Positions 26,906 through 38,077 of a stretch of DNA of 64,000 nt are shown here, piece by piece; the first letter of the stretch is position 1; every line of letters starts with the position of its first letter. This stretch comes from Desulfovibrionaceae bacterium (GTDB lineage Bacteria > Desulfobacterota > Desulfovibrionia > Desulfovibrionales > Desulfovibrionaceae): assembly GCA_029008115.1 (NCBI GenBank), contig JAQXJC010000044.1, forward strand, positions 62,001 through 126,000, read 5' to 3'. Position numbers and translations under genes: made by a program. The notes below the pieces were generated by a model. The model did not search any database and was not told the origin of the DNA. It saw only the letters and a program-made list of their open reading frames with translations.

Positions 26906-28372
26906 CTACAGCGCAGCCAGTCCCACGGGGGGCAGAGCCTGCTCCAGCACGGCGCCCACGCTCAGCAGATCAGCCTCCGCAAAGGCGCGGCCAAAGAACT
27001 GCATGCCCACGGGCATGCCGCTTTCCGCGCCGCGCCCCACTGGCAGGGAGAGGCCGGGCAGGCCGGCAAGGTTCAGAGCCAGCGTATAGATGTCCATAAG
27101 ATATGTTTGCAGGGGCGACTGGCTGTGCTCGCCCAGCTTCCATGCGGTGACGGGAGAGGCCGGCGCGCACAGCACGTCGCACTGCTCAAGGGCCGCGAGG
27201 TATTCCTCGCGAATGATGCGGCGGACCTGTGCGGCCTTGCGGTAGTAGGCGTCATAGTAGCCGGAAGAGAGGACGTAGGTGCCCAGCAGGATGCGGCGCT
27301 GGACTTCTTCGCCAAAGCCTTCGCTACGGGAGCGGATATACAGGTCCTCCAGCTTTTCACAGCCGCTGGCGCGGCGGCCGTAGCGCACGCCGTCAAAGCG
27401 GGCAAGGTTGGAGCTGGCTTCGGCCATGGCGATGATGTAGTAGGTCGCAATGGCGGCATCCGTATGCGGCAGGCTCACGGGCACAATCTCCGCCCCCAGC
27501 GTGCGGCATGCGTCCACGGCCCTGAGGCAGGCGGTCTCCACTTCCGGCGAAAGCCCTTTGCCAAAAAATTCCCGGGGCATGCCGATGCGCAGGCCGCGGA
27601 GATCGGTGCGGGCTGTCAGCGCGGCCATGTAGTCGTCCGCCGGGCGCGGATCGCTGGTATCATCGCGGGAGTCGTGTCCGGCGATGGCCTGAAGTACCAT
27701 GGCGCAGTCCTCCACCGTACGGGTCAGCGGACCGACCTGATCCAGCGAGGATCCATAGGCGATGAGTCCGTAGCGGGAGACACGCCCATAGGTGGGCTTC
27801 AGCCCCACGCAGCCGCACATGGAGGCAGGCTGGCGGATGGAGCCGCCCGTGTCCGAACCGAGCGAGGCAAAGCACTGGCAGGCGGCCACGGATGCGGCGG
27901 AACCGCCGCTGGAGCCGCCGGGAATGCGCTCCGTGTCCCACGGGTTGCGTGTGGGGCCGTATGCTGAATTTTCCGTGCCCGAGCCCATGGCGAATTCATC
28001 CATGTTGTTCTTGCCCAGAATGATTGCGCCGGCCTCGCGCAGTCGCTGTACGGCGGTGGCATCGTAGAAGGGCACGTGGCCTTCCAGAATTCTGGAACCT
28101 GCCGTGGTGGGGATGCCCCGCGTGACAAGGGCGTCCTTGACGGTGACGGGCACGCCCCACAGGGGGCGGGAGGGATCGGGGCCTTCCCTGTCCAGGGCAC
28201 GGGCCGCTTCCAGCGCACCGGCCTCATCCACGGTCAGCATGGCGTGAATGCGGGGTTCCGTGGCCGCCATGCGATCAAGGCAGGCGCGCACGCTTTCCTC
28301 GGCGCTGACCTCGCGGGAGGCAAGGCGGCGGCGCAGGGATGCCAATGTTTCGGTATGAAGTGCGTTCATCAT
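26906..28372 (-). CDS. gatA: Aspartyl/glutamyl-tRNA amidotransferase subunit A
   Basis: 488 residues. The amidase triad is complete: K79 (TVKDA), S154 (GGSSGGS) and S178 (SDTGGSIR), the same numbers as in Staphylococcus aureus GatA. With GatC and GatB it converts Glu-tRNA(Gln) and/or Asp-tRNA(Asn) to the amidated forms. gatB is not in this window. It is third in lpoA-like - gatC - gatA, 11 bases after gatC. Confidence 0.97.
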   Translation of the reverse strand: MMNALHTETLASLRRRLASREVSAEESVRACLDRMAATEPRIHAMLTVDEAGALEAARALDREGPDPSRPLWGVPVTVKDALVTRGIPTTAGSRILEGHVPFYDATAVQRLREAGAIILGKNNMDEFAMGSGTENSAYGPTRNPWDTERIPGGSSGGSAASVAACQCFASLGSDTGGSIRQPASMCGCVGLKPTYGRVSRYGLIAYGSSLDQVGPLTRTVEDCAMVLQAIAGHDSRDDTSDPRPADDYMAALTARTDLRGLRIGMPREFFGKGLSPEVETACLRAVDACRTLGAEIVPVSLPHTDAAIATYYIIAMAEASSNLARFDGVRYGRRASGCEKLEDLYIRSRSEGFGEEVQRRILLGTYVLSSGYYDAYYRKAAQVRRIIREEYLAALEQCDVLCAPASPVTAWKLGEHSQSPLQTYLMDIYTLALNLAGLPGLSLPVGRGAESGMPVGMQFFGRAFAEADLLSVGAVLEQALPPVGLAAL

Positions 28373-28383
28373 AGTTCCGCGGG

Positions 28384-28680
28384 TTAGACGATTCGGGGGA
28401 CGATGAAATACTGACCGTCCTGCTCGGGAGCATTCCCCAGCACTTCCGCGCGTTCGCGGCGGTTCTCCGCCGCGTCGGGGCGGGGATTGGAGGCATGCAG
28501 CACGGGGCTGTACAGCGGTTCCACGCCGGCCGTATCCACCTGGGCGAGAATGTCCATATAGGAGAGGATGTCGCCAAACTGCCGGGCAAACAGTTCCTGA
28601 CGTTCGGCTGGCACGTCCAGCCGGGCGAGCCTGGCCATCTTGGCGACTTCTGCCGTGCTGATGTCATTTTTCTGGGACAT
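28384..28680 (-). CDS. gatC: Aspartyl/glutamyl-tRNA amidotransferase subunit C
   Basis: 98 residues, standard GatC length. It opens with the helix [49 protein letters not shown], the family signature, and ends YFIVPRIV. It is a small scaffold that joins GatA and GatB. It lies 23 bases after the LpoA-like gene and 11 bases before gatA. Confidence 0.95.
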   Translation of the reverse strand: MSQKNDISTAEVAKMARLARLDVPAERQELFARQFGDILSYMDILAQVDTAGVEPLYSPVLHASNPRPDAAENRRERAEVLGNAPEQDGQYFIVPRIV

Positions 28681-28703
28681 GGGAATTCCTTGTGTGCGCC
28701 GGG

Positions 28704-30644
28704 CTATCTGGCGCCGGGCAGCTGGAGTTTGTGCGTGGAACGCGGGGTAGTGGACAGGGGCTGCTGCTGCCCATCCTGCGCGGCGGGACTGGCGCCGTCT
28801 TCCTGCGTCATGTCGGGCCTGTTCTGCCGCAACAGCCTGAAGGAGTCAATATTCAGAGGTGTCATGCCGGCGGCCGGCGTAAAGAGCTGCATGGCCTGGT
28901 GGGCCACGCCCTGTCCGTCCCAGCTGATGGGCGCCATGGTCCATGCCTGCTGCTGCGCATTGCGGGCGCGGGCAGTGATGCCGGCGGCATCGGGCCTGTC
29001 GTCCATGTTCATGGCCGCGGCAAAGCGCACGAAATCATAGCCGAGCAGCTTCCAGAAGTCGGCCCTGCCGCCGGCGGCAAGAGAGGTCGGCACGGAGCGC
29101 GGATTCCATGCGGCGGGAAACACCGCCAGTTCCATGTTCTTTGCCTGCGGCGCGGAACTGGTCGAAAGGCTCTGCTCCCAGAGCGCGGTGCCCAGCAGCA
29201 CGGTACGCCCGGAAAGGCAGGGAAGCAGGCCCTTGACCAGCCTGTCCATCTTTTTCCATGAGTCGGGAAGGAAGATGGCTTCCGGCAGCTCTCCGTTGCT
29301 GTCCTGAAGCAGACGGCCGGCGGCTTCCTCCGGATTGGCGCCGGCGGACGGCGCGTAGCCGGCGGACAGCACCCTGGCTCCACGCTGCTGTGCGGCCTGT
29401 GTGAAAAGCTCGTTCATGCGCCGGCCATAGCCTTCTTCCGGATAGACGGAAGCCAGGGAGCGCAGTCCAAGATCATCGGCAGCCAGACGAAGCACGGCAT
29501 CCACCTGATCCTGCGGGCTGGGGAAGAAACGCCAGGCCAGATTCCCCTCTTCACCCGCGTTCAGCTGGGGCATGAAGGCAAAAACCGCATGGCGGGAAAG
29601 TGTTCCGGCAGACTTCATCTTCTGGAAATTGCCGGCTCGCAGCGGACCGCCCACCACGACGCATTGCGGCGGCAGCGAGGCCAGCTGCGAGAGCCAGTCA
29701 GGCTGCTCCGTATCAATGGTTTCCAGCTGCACCTGCGTGCCCTTCTGCTCCAGCTCCTGCTGCGCAAGGGCTGCGCCCGCGCCGACTCTGCGCCCGATGG
29801 CGGACACCGAACCGCTGCCGGGCAGGGCCAGCACCACGCAGACTCCTTCCTGCGCCCGCTTCAGAGCCTTGTCAGGCAGGGATTTGTCCGCAAAGGCGCC
29901 ACGCACGCGGGCCAGCAGGGCCGCGCTCTGATCCGGCTGGCTTCTGGCCAGGCGGCGGGCCTGTTCCAGAATCAGGACGGAGTAGGGAAAGGTCGCGTCC
30001 TTTCCGGCGGGAATGGCCTTTATGACGCCGCTCAGCACGGCGGAGGAGGTGCAGCGGGCTTCCGCCAGCAGACGCTGCTCCAGAGCGGGGCGGCGGCTGG
30101 AGGGGGCATGGGCATACATGGCGGACATGCGCGGCGCGGCCTGCAGAATCTGCTGGGTCGTGAAAGAACGGCCCGTCAGGATGAAGGCGGCATGCAGACG
30201 CAGCAGTTCAGGCATGGTTGCATCCTGCCAGATGGCTTTGGCCAGCGCGGTGGCACGGGCGGGCGGCGAAGCCTGGGCGCAGGTAAACCAGGCATCCTGC
30301 CATGCGGCCTCGGCGCGGGCCCCGGGTTCGGCCTTCAGCCATGCCTGAAGACTTTTCAGACCTTCGCCGGGCCTGCCGTTGCGGGCGGCCGCCGTGGCAT
30401 GGCGGCTCCATGCCTCGCGTTTTTCCGCCTGCGTGATGCCGGCGGTCCTGATGAGCGCGCCATAGAGCTTTTCCGCGCGGGCCATGTTGCCCGCCGTCCA
30501 GGCCTTGCGGGCTTCTTCCACGGCAGGGATGGAAGCCGGCGCCATGCCGCTGCCGAAGGGCAGCGTCATGCAGGCAGTAAGCGAAAGGCAGAGCAGCAAG
30601 GCAAGCAGGGCCTGTAGGGGACGGTATTGGCGTGAATCAGCCAT
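28704..30644 (-). CDS. LpoA-like penicillin-binding protein activator lipoprotein
   Basis: 646 residues from the ATG at 30644 (AGGTGAATTTCCC upstream; the frame is open to 30701 without a site). The lipobox LSLTAC puts the lipidated Cys near residue 25. Residues ~40-260 are helical and TPR-like. Residues ~270-600 resemble a type I periplasmic binding fold (VCVVLALPGSGSVSAIGRRVGAGAALA; VVVGGPLRAGNF). This two-part layout is that of LpoA/YraM, the outer-membrane lipoprotein that activates PBP1A. Its peptidoglycan partner here is unproven. It is the first gene of an operon with gatCA. Confidence 0.82.
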   Translation of the reverse strand: MADSRQYRPLQALLALLLCLSLTACMTLPFGSGMAPASIPAVEEARKAWTAGNMARAEKLYGALIRTAGITQAEKREAWSRHATAAARNGRPGEGLKSLQAWLKAEPGARAEAAWQDAWFTCAQASPPARATALAKAIWQDATMPELLRLHAAFILTGRSFTTQQILQAAPRMSAMYAHAPSSRRPALEQRLLAEARCTSSAVLSGVIKAIPAGKDATFPYSVLILEQARRLARSQPDQSAALLARVRGAFADKSLPDKALKRAQEGVCVVLALPGSGSVSAIGRRVGAGAALAQQELEQKGTQVQLETIDTEQPDWLSQLASLPPQCVVVGGPLRAGNFQKMKSAGTLSRHAVFAFMPQLNAGEEGNLAWRFFPSPQDQVDAVLRLAADDLGLRSLASVYPEEGYGRRMNELFTQAAQQRGARVLSAGYAPSAGANPEEAAGRLLQDSNGELPEAIFLPDSWKKMDRLVKGLLPCLSGRTVLLGTALWEQSLSTSSAPQAKNMELAVFPAAWNPRSVPTSLAAGGRADFWKLLGYDFVRFAAAMNMDDRPDAAGITARARNAQQQAWTMAPISWDGQGVAHQAMQLFTPAAGMTPLNIDSFRLLRQNRPDMTQEDGASPAAQDGQQQPLSTTPRSTHKLQLPGAR

Positions 30645-30807
30645 GGGAAATTCACCTGTGTGTTGGGGGATGGGAAAATGTCCGCGCATGCGCCTGTGCA
30701 CGCGCCCCGCGCGGCAGCACGTTCTGCCGGTGCGGGCGTCTCAATCCCTGTTTGTACCCGTAAGCGGCGGACAAGGCAAGGCCGGGGCAAAGCGCGGTGC
30801 GCAAAAA

Positions 30808-30833
30808 GGGCGCCCCCCGGGTAGGAGGCGCCC
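30808..30833 (-). terminator. Terminator after dnaK
   Basis: On the minus strand GGGCGCC and GGCGCCC form a 7-bp G+C stem with C-rich inner bases, followed by TTTTTG. It lies 25 bases beyond the dnaK stop. Confidence 0.85.
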
Positions 30834-30857
30834 CTGCAACTCCGCGTCCGCGGAGGA

Positions 30858-32765
<1,908 letters not shown>

Positions 32766-32920
32766 ATATTTAATCCTCCTCGGCAATCAGCATAGTCATG
32801 CGCTTTTCCGCGCGACGAAAATGTAAGTCTTCCTGCGGTCCCGTCCAGAGGCAGGCAGGAAAAAAGTGAAAAATTTTTTTGCCGGCGCAGCTTTTCCGCC
32901 CCGGCAGGGTGCGTCCGGAG

Positions 32921-32949
32921 TTGACATACGGCGGGCATCACGTCAAAAT
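32921..32949 (+). promoter_or_regulatory. Sigma-70 promoter of the split-Soret cytochrome gene
   Basis: A perfect TTGACA (32921-32926), a 17-base spacer and CAAAAT (32944-32949). The gene starts 45 bases further on with a strong GAGGAGG. Confidence 0.75.
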
Positions 32950-32993
32950 AACAACACTTTATCAGGGTTATTCCATATTGAGGAGGTATTATT

Positions 32994-33845
32994 ATGGAAC
33001 TGACCAGACGCAATCTGCTGTGCGGACTGGGCGGCGTGGCCGCCGGTACTGCCGTGGCCGGTCTCATCGGCTCCGTGGCCAATGCCGCTGAACCTGCGGT
33101 GAAGGCCCCCACGGCCGGCGAAGTGAAGCGCTTTGCGCAGGTGGGCGGCGAGTTCGGCTGGAAGCCCCACAAGCTGGACCCCAAGGAATGCGCCCAGGTG
33201 GCCTATGAAGGCTACTGGTACAAGGGCTATGCCTGTGGCTACGGTGCGTTCTATGCGCTCATCGGCCTCATGGGCGAAAAGTTCGGCGCTCCCTACAACC
33301 AGTTCCCCTTCAGCATGCTGGAGACGAACAAGGGCGGCATTTCCGACTGGGGCACCATCTGCGGCGCGCTGTACGGTTCCGCTGCGGCCTTCGGCCTGTT
33401 CTGGGGCCGCAAGGAGCGCACGCCCATGGTGAACGAGCTGTTCCGCTGGTATGAAGTGACCAAGCTGCCCATGTACAACCCCGGCGATGCCGCCAAGGGC
33501 GTGAAGGGCGATGTGCCTTCCAACGTCGCCGGCTCCGTGCTGTGCCACATTTCCGTGTCCAAGTGGTGCAGCGAGCAGAAGCAGCAGGCCAGCAGCAAGA
33601 TTCGCAGCGAGCGCTGCGGCCGCCTGACCGCGGACGTGGCCTACAAGGCCTGTGAAATCCTGAACGCCAAGATTGATCAGGGCAAGAACTACAAGGGAAC
33701 CATGCCGTTGCAGAAGGCCAATTCCTACTGCGGCGAATGCCATGCCAAGGGCAAGGATGCCGACATCGTGAAGGGCGTGATGGACTGCACTCCCTGCCAC
33801 AGCGGCAGCGAGCATCTGGCGAACAAGTTCAAGGATCATCCGTAG
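32994..33845 (+). CDS. Split-Soret cytochrome c, dihaem, Tat-exported
   Basis: 283 residues. The N-terminus ELTRRNLLCGLGG carries a twin-arginine motif. The mature part begins near residue 32. The central portion has the C_GCAxxG-type cysteine pattern (ACGYGAFYALIGLMG, GTICGALYGSAAAFG). Two haem c sites lie at the C-terminus: CGECH at 246-250 and CTPCH at 265-269. This fits the split-Soret cytochrome of Desulfovibrio desulfuricans, a dimeric periplasmic protein with two haems per subunit. Its role in sulfate or nitrate-linked electron transfer is unsettled. It is monocistronic, with its own promoter and the terminator at 33913. Confidence 0.92.
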   Translation: MELTRRNLLCGLGGVAAGTAVAGLIGSVANAAEPAVKAPTAGEVKRFAQVGGEFGWKPHKLDPKECAQVAYEGYWYKGYACGYGAFYALIGLMGEKFGAPYNQFPFSMLETNKGGISDWGTICGALYGSAAAFGLFWGRKERTPMVNELFRWYEVTKLPMYNPGDAAKGVKGDVPSNVAGSVLCHISVSKWCSEQKQQASSKIRSERCGRLTADVAYKACEILNAKIDQGKNYKGTMPLQKANSYCGECHAKGKDADIVKGVMDCTPCHSGSEHLANKFKDHP

Positions 33846-33912
33846 CAGCGCGGGCCGTCTTCCGGCGGCCCTGCATGAAGAGCTGTGCGCGCCCTGCGCG
33901 CGGCATGCAGGC

Positions 33913-33955
33913 AAAGGCGTCGCTTTCCCGAAGAGCATGGGAGAGCGGCGCCTTT
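33913..33955. terminator. Bidirectional terminator between the cytochrome gene and recR
   Basis: AAAGGCGTCGCTTTCCC pairs with GGGAGAGCGGCGCCTTT, giving a long stem with A-T ends on both sides. It suits the convergent genes. Confidence 0.75.
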
Positions 33956-33990
33956 CGTCATTGCAGAAGACTGCCTATTGCTTCTCCGGC

Positions 33991-34599
33991 TTAGAGCGCC
34001 TGGCGGAAGCGCAGGGACTGGCGCAGCGTTTCCCTGTCCATGAACTTCACTTCGGCGCCCAGAGGAATGCCCTGCGCCAGCCGGGTGACGGCAACATGGG
34101 GAAAGCGCGCCCGCACCAGGTCGCGGATGTAGGTGGCGGTGTTCTCCGCCTCCGCCGTGGCGCCCAGGGCGAGGATAAGCTCCGTGACAGCGCCTTCCTG
34201 GAGGCGGCGGACAAGGCGATCCACATCCAGCATATCGGCGTTCACATGTTCCAGCGGTGCCAGCAGGCCGCCAAGGATGAGATATTGCCCGTGGTAGAAG
34301 CCGCCTTCTTCCAGCGTGAGCATGCTGTCCCACTCTGCCACAAGGCAGAGCGTTTCCTGCGAGCGGCCGGCATCGGCGCACACGGCGCAGGGATCGGAGG
34401 CGGAAAGGCCGCCGCAGCGCGAGCACAGATGGAGATTGTCCCGCAGATCATGGATGGATGCGCCAAGCCGGCGGGTTTCGGCTTCGGGCCATTTGAGCAG
34501 GCTCATGGCGATGCGCATGGCTGATTTGGGGCCAAGGCCGGGCAGACGGGCCAGCTGTTCCACCAGCGCGGAGAGCGGTTCGGGAATGGTGTGCATCAT
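33991..34599 (-). CDS. recR: Recombination protein RecR
   Basis: 202 residues. The N-terminal HhH (LARLPGLGPKSAMRIA), the four-cysteine zinc finger (LCSRCGGLSASDPCAVC) and the Toprim domain (LCLVAEWDSMLTLEEGG) are in the normal order. It loads RecA on gapped DNA with RecF and RecO. It is last in dnaX-ybaB-recR, the classical gene order. Confidence 0.97.
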   Translation of the reverse strand: MMHTIPEPLSALVEQLARLPGLGPKSAMRIAMSLLKWPEAETRRLGASIHDLRDNLHLCSRCGGLSASDPCAVCADAGRSQETLCLVAEWDSMLTLEEGGFYHGQYLILGGLLAPLEHVNADMLDVDRLVRRLQEGAVTELILALGATAEAENTATYIRDLVRARFPHVAVTRLAQGIPLGAEVKFMDRETLRQSLRFRQAL

Positions 34600-34710
34600 G
34601 TTGTTGCTGTGGGGAAGGCATCCCGGAGGGCTTGTCTCATGAAAGGCTCCCGGGGGCAGGGCGGGCGGCGTCCACAGTGAAGCCGGAGAACGCCGCCCGG
34701 GAAACGGGGC

Positions 34711-35022
34711 TTAGAAAATGCCGGGCAGCTTGATGCCGCCGGAAATGGCGCTCATTTCGCGTTCCATGCTGTCGCGGGCAATGCGGGCAGCTTCGTTGAC
34801 CGCGGCCAGAATGAGGTCCTGGAGCATTTCCACATCGCCGCCTTCCAGCGCCTTGGGATCGATGGTCAGGGCCTTCAGCTCCTGCTTGCCGGTGACAACG
34901 GCCTTGACCATGCCGCCGCCGCTGCTGGCCTCGAAGTCTTTCGTGGCCATTTCCTGCTGCATTTTCGCTATCTTGTGCTGCATCACCTGCGCCTGGCGCA
35001 GGATGTCGCCCATATTTCTCAT
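34711..35022 (-). CDS. ybaB: Nucleoid-associated protein YbaB/EbfC
   Basis: 103 residues from the ATG at 35022 (AAAGGAG eight bases upstream). The frame is open to 35190 but that part is not family-like. MRNMGDILRQAQVMQHKIAKMQQEMA is the standard opening and GGIKLPGIF the standard end. It is a small DNA-binding dimer, nearly always found between dnaX and recR, as here. Confidence 0.95.
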   Translation of the reverse strand: MRNMGDILRQAQVMQHKIAKMQQEMATKDFEASSGGGMVKAVVTGKQELKALTIDPKALEGGDVEMLQDLILAAVNEAARIARDSMEREMSAISGGIKLPGIF

Positions 35023-35113
35023 ATCGCGTGCTCCTTTGGTTACAGCGGGAGCGCCGGCAGGCGCGGCCCGCGGGGAATGGATGGAACCGGCGCGGTACGC
35101 CGGAAATTTGCTG

Positions 35114-36928
35114 TCAGCCCAGAGGTTCGCAGTGCACCAGCGTGGCGTCCAGTACATCGCAGCAGCGCTGTATTTCCTCACGCCGGGCAAACTCTTCCTT
35201 CAGCTGGGCGTCCGTGCGGCACTGCTGGGCCGGAGGGGCCACGGTCACGCGGACGGGCCTGCCGCAGTAGGCCGCAAGCAGACGGGAGAGATCGGCGGCA
35301 TTCTTTTCCAGCAGACTGCACAGCACGCGGGTTCCCGTGGCTATCTGGCAGCCTTCCGCCGAAAAGACCGCTTCCGCCTGCTTCATCATGGGCATGGGCA
35401 GCGGCATGGGGCGTCCTTCTTCCTGCTCCCGTGCGCAGAAGGCACAGAAGTCATCCCATGAGCGGGAAGCTGCCGTGGCGGCCGGCGCATCCGGCGGCGG
35501 GGCTGCGGCGCCGGTGTCCTGCGATGGCGTGCGCATGTCCGCCATGCCATCCGGCGCCGGGGCTTCCGTGCCAGCGGCGGGTACAGGGGTACTGCATACT
35601 TTTTCCAAAGCAGGCCGCGCGGCAGTTCGGTCCGCCGAAGGGGCCGGCAGGGGATTCCCTGTGCGCGGCGCGGGGGCCGGCATGGGGATGTCCCTGCGCG
35701 CCGGGGGCGTCACGGAATTGCCGGCGGAAGCGCCGGCGGTCTGGGCTGCGCTGGCTTTGGCCGGGGCCGGCTGGCCGGCGGCGGGGGAATGCGGCGTCTC
35801 CTCCAGCGCTCCGGGCAGGCGATCCAGCGGCAGCAGGCGAGGCAGCAGGGCCAGATGCAGCAGCAGCAGTTCCAGTGCCGCCGCCGGCTCCGGACTCTGG
35901 ATGATGCGGCGCTGGGCGTCCAGCACCATCTGCCAGGCCGCATGGATGTGCGGCAGGCTGAAGCGCGGGGCCTGCTCCATCCACACGCGCGCCTCGTCTT
36001 CCGGCAGTTCCAGGACGGGCAGGACGCGCTCGCCGGACTGCCGGAGCAGGAAGAGCATGCGCCAGATGTTGGCAAGCTCGCGCAGGAAAAATCCTATATC
36101 CACGCCCTGATCCAGCAGGCCACGCAGCAGCTGGGCCACGGCGGCGCAGTCCTGCGCCAGCAGAGCGTCCAGCAGCGCCGTGAAGGCCTCCTGCCCGGCA
36201 AGGCCCAGTACCGCGCGGACGCCGTCCTGCGTGAGCCTGTCGCCGCCGAGAGCGAGGGTCTGGTCAAGCAGGGACATGCTGTCACGCACACTGCCGGCGG
36301 CGCGGCGGGCAAGAAGCCGCACGGCGCCCGCTTCAAAGGGAACGGACTCGCGTTCCAGAACATTGGTCAGGTGCGCGGCGATGGCAGATTCCGGCAGATG
36401 CCGGAAGATGAAGTGCTGGCAGCGGCTGACAATGGTAATGGGGAACTTGTGCGCTTCCGTGGTGGCAAAGATGAAGACGACGCGCGCCGGCGGCTCTTCC
36501 AGCGTTTTCAGCAGGGCGTTGAAGGCCGAGCGCGACAGCATGTGGGCTTCGTCGATGATGAAGACCTTGTACCGCCCCTCCATGGGGGCGTAGCCGATCT
36601 TTTCGCGCAGGGCGCGGGCATCCTCCACGCTGTTGTTGGAGGCGCCGTCAATTTCCGCCACGTCCACATGCACGCCCTGCGTGATCTTGCGGCATTGTTC
36701 ACAGGCATTGCAGGGGTCCGCCGCAGGCGCATGGGCGCAGTTCAGGGCCTTGGCAAAAATGCGGGCGATGGTGGTCTTGCCCACGCCGCGGGTGCCGCTG
36801 AACAGGTAGGCCGGAGCCACCTTGTCCTCGGCGGCGGCGCGGGAAAGGACGGCCTTGACCATGTCCTGCCCGGCGACATCCGCAAAGGTCTGGGGGCGGT
36901 AGCGCGAGGCGAGCGAGATGTTTTGCAT
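35114..36928 (-). CDS. dnaX: DNA polymerase III subunit gamma/tau
   Basis: 604 residues. The P-loop GTRGVGKT is at 45-52. Zinc cysteines are C64, C73, C76 and C79. DEAHMLS and the sensor region are present. After ~370 a Pro/Ala-rich linker leads to a tau C-terminal region. It is the clamp-loader ATPase in the replisome. I did not identify a slippery heptamer that would make a separate gamma. It is 42 bases after ilvE and precedes ybaB-recR. Confidence 0.95.
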   Translation of the reverse strand: MQNISLASRYRPQTFADVAGQDMVKAVLSRAAAEDKVAPAYLFSGTRGVGKTTIARIFAKALNCAHAPAADPCNACEQCRKITQGVHVDVAEIDGASNNSVEDARALREKIGYAPMEGRYKVFIIDEAHMLSRSAFNALLKTLEEPPARVVFIFATTEAHKFPITIVSRCQHFIFRHLPESAIAAHLTNVLERESVPFEAGAVRLLARRAAGSVRDSMSLLDQTLALGGDRLTQDGVRAVLGLAGQEAFTALLDALLAQDCAAVAQLLRGLLDQGVDIGFFLRELANIWRMLFLLRQSGERVLPVLELPEDEARVWMEQAPRFSLPHIHAAWQMVLDAQRRIIQSPEPAAALELLLLHLALLPRLLPLDRLPGALEETPHSPAAGQPAPAKASAAQTAGASAGNSVTPPARRDIPMPAPAPRTGNPLPAPSADRTAARPALEKVCSTPVPAAGTEAPAPDGMADMRTPSQDTGAAAPPPDAPAATAASRSWDDFCAFCAREQEEGRPMPLPMPMMKQAEAVFSAEGCQIATGTRVLCSLLEKNAADLSRLLAAYCGRPVRVTVAPPAQQCRTDAQLKEEFARREEIQRCCDVLDATLVHCEPLG

Positions 36929-36970
36929 GGCGGCGCAGGCCGGGGGAGAAGACTCCCCCGGCAGTGGTGG

Positions 36971-37891
36971 TTAGAAGGTGTAATGGCTGAGCCAGGAGGC
37001 GTACTTGGGATTTTCACCCTTGACGATCTTGAAGAATTCCTGCTGGATATGCTTGGTGACGGCGCCGGCGCGGCCCGCGCCGATGACGCGGCGGTCCACT
37101 TCGCGGATGGGCGTCAGCTCGGCAGCGGTGCCGGTGAAGAAGGCTTCCTCGGCGATGTACAGCTCGTCACGGGTGAAGAGCTGCTCTTCCACCGTGTAGC
37201 CAAGGTCGCGCGCCAGCGTGATGATGGAGCTGCGGGTAATGCCGCCGAGGATGGAGGTCAGCGGCGGGGTCTTGATGACGCCGTCGTGCACCATGAAGAT
37301 ATTTTCGCCCGAGGCTTCGGCCACAAAGCCATTGGTATCCAGCATCACGGCTTCGTCATAGCCGTCTTCCTTGGCTTCCACCTTGGCAAGAATGGAGTTG
37401 ACATAGTTGCCGGCGGCCTTGGCCTTGCTCATGAGCGTATTGGCGTGCATGCGCGCAAAGGAGCTGGTCTTGCAGCGGATGCCCATTTCCAGCGCCTCGG
37501 GGCCGAGGTAGGCGCCCCACGGCCATACGGCGATAATGGTATGGATGGGATTGGCGCCGGGATAGACGCCCATTTCGCCCGCGCCCACGAAGGAGAGCGG
37601 ACGCACGTAGCCGCCGTCCAGCTTGTTGGCCTTTAGGGTGTCCAGAATGGCCGTGGCCACTTCCTCGGCGGTGAGGGGGATTTCCAGACGCAGGATTTTT
37701 GCGGAGTTGATCAGGCGCTGGGCGTGTTCTTCCAGACGAAACACTGCGGAGGTGCCGTCGGCGCACTTGTAGGCGCGAATGCCTTCAAAAACGGCGCTGC
37801 CGTAGTGCAGGGCGTGCGTCATGACGGACACATTGGCCTCAGCCCAAGGAACCAGCTTTCCATCAAACCAGATAAATTCAGTTGTTTTCAT
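36971..37891 (-). CDS. ilvE: Branched-chain amino-acid aminotransferase
   Basis: 306 residues from the ATG at 37891 (GAGG nine bases upstream). It has FIWFDGKLVPWAEANV, HYGSAVFEGIRAY, the PLP-lysine segment KAKAAGNYVNS, and GFVAEASGENIF. It is a fold-type IV PLP enzyme that makes Leu, Ile and Val from the 2-oxo acids. It stands at the head of the dnaX-ybaB-recR block. No other ilv gene is present; the liv importer at the start of the window handles the same amino acids but is not linked to it. Confidence 0.96.
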   Translation of the reverse strand: MKTTEFIWFDGKLVPWAEANVSVMTHALHYGSAVFEGIRAYKCADGTSAVFRLEEHAQRLINSAKILRLEIPLTAEEVATAILDTLKANKLDGGYVRPLSFVGAGEMGVYPGANPIHTIIAVWPWGAYLGPEALEMGIRCKTSSFARMHANTLMSKAKAAGNYVNSILAKVEAKEDGYDEAVMLDTNGFVAEASGENIFMVHDGVIKTPPLTSILGGITRSSIITLARDLGYTVEEQLFTRDELYIAEEAFFTGTAAELTPIREVDRRVIGAGRAGAVTKHIQQEFFKIVKGENPKYASWLSHYTF

Positions 37892-38077
37892 ACGATACCT
37901 CGCGGTTGGGCTCGTGCACCTCCGTTGGATGCGGGGATACATGGCAAGAACTCAAGGCTACGGGAAAGCAGGGGTTCTGGTCAAGTCTTTTCGCGGCATC
38001 CCGCCGGGGCCTCCCCGTCGTTCCGCTTGTCATCAGCAGGGGGGAGCGATACAAGGATGCCAACAGCGAGGTGAGCC

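Noticed and set aside
32766-32993. Heat-shock control (CIRCE or sigma-32 promoter) upstream of dnaK
   Set aside because: No CIRCE inverted repeat and no convincing sigma-32 boxes in the gap.
35114-36928. Programmed frameshift in dnaX
   Set aside because: I did not identify an A-rich slippery heptamer with a following hairpin at the expected place; the full-length frame is intact.
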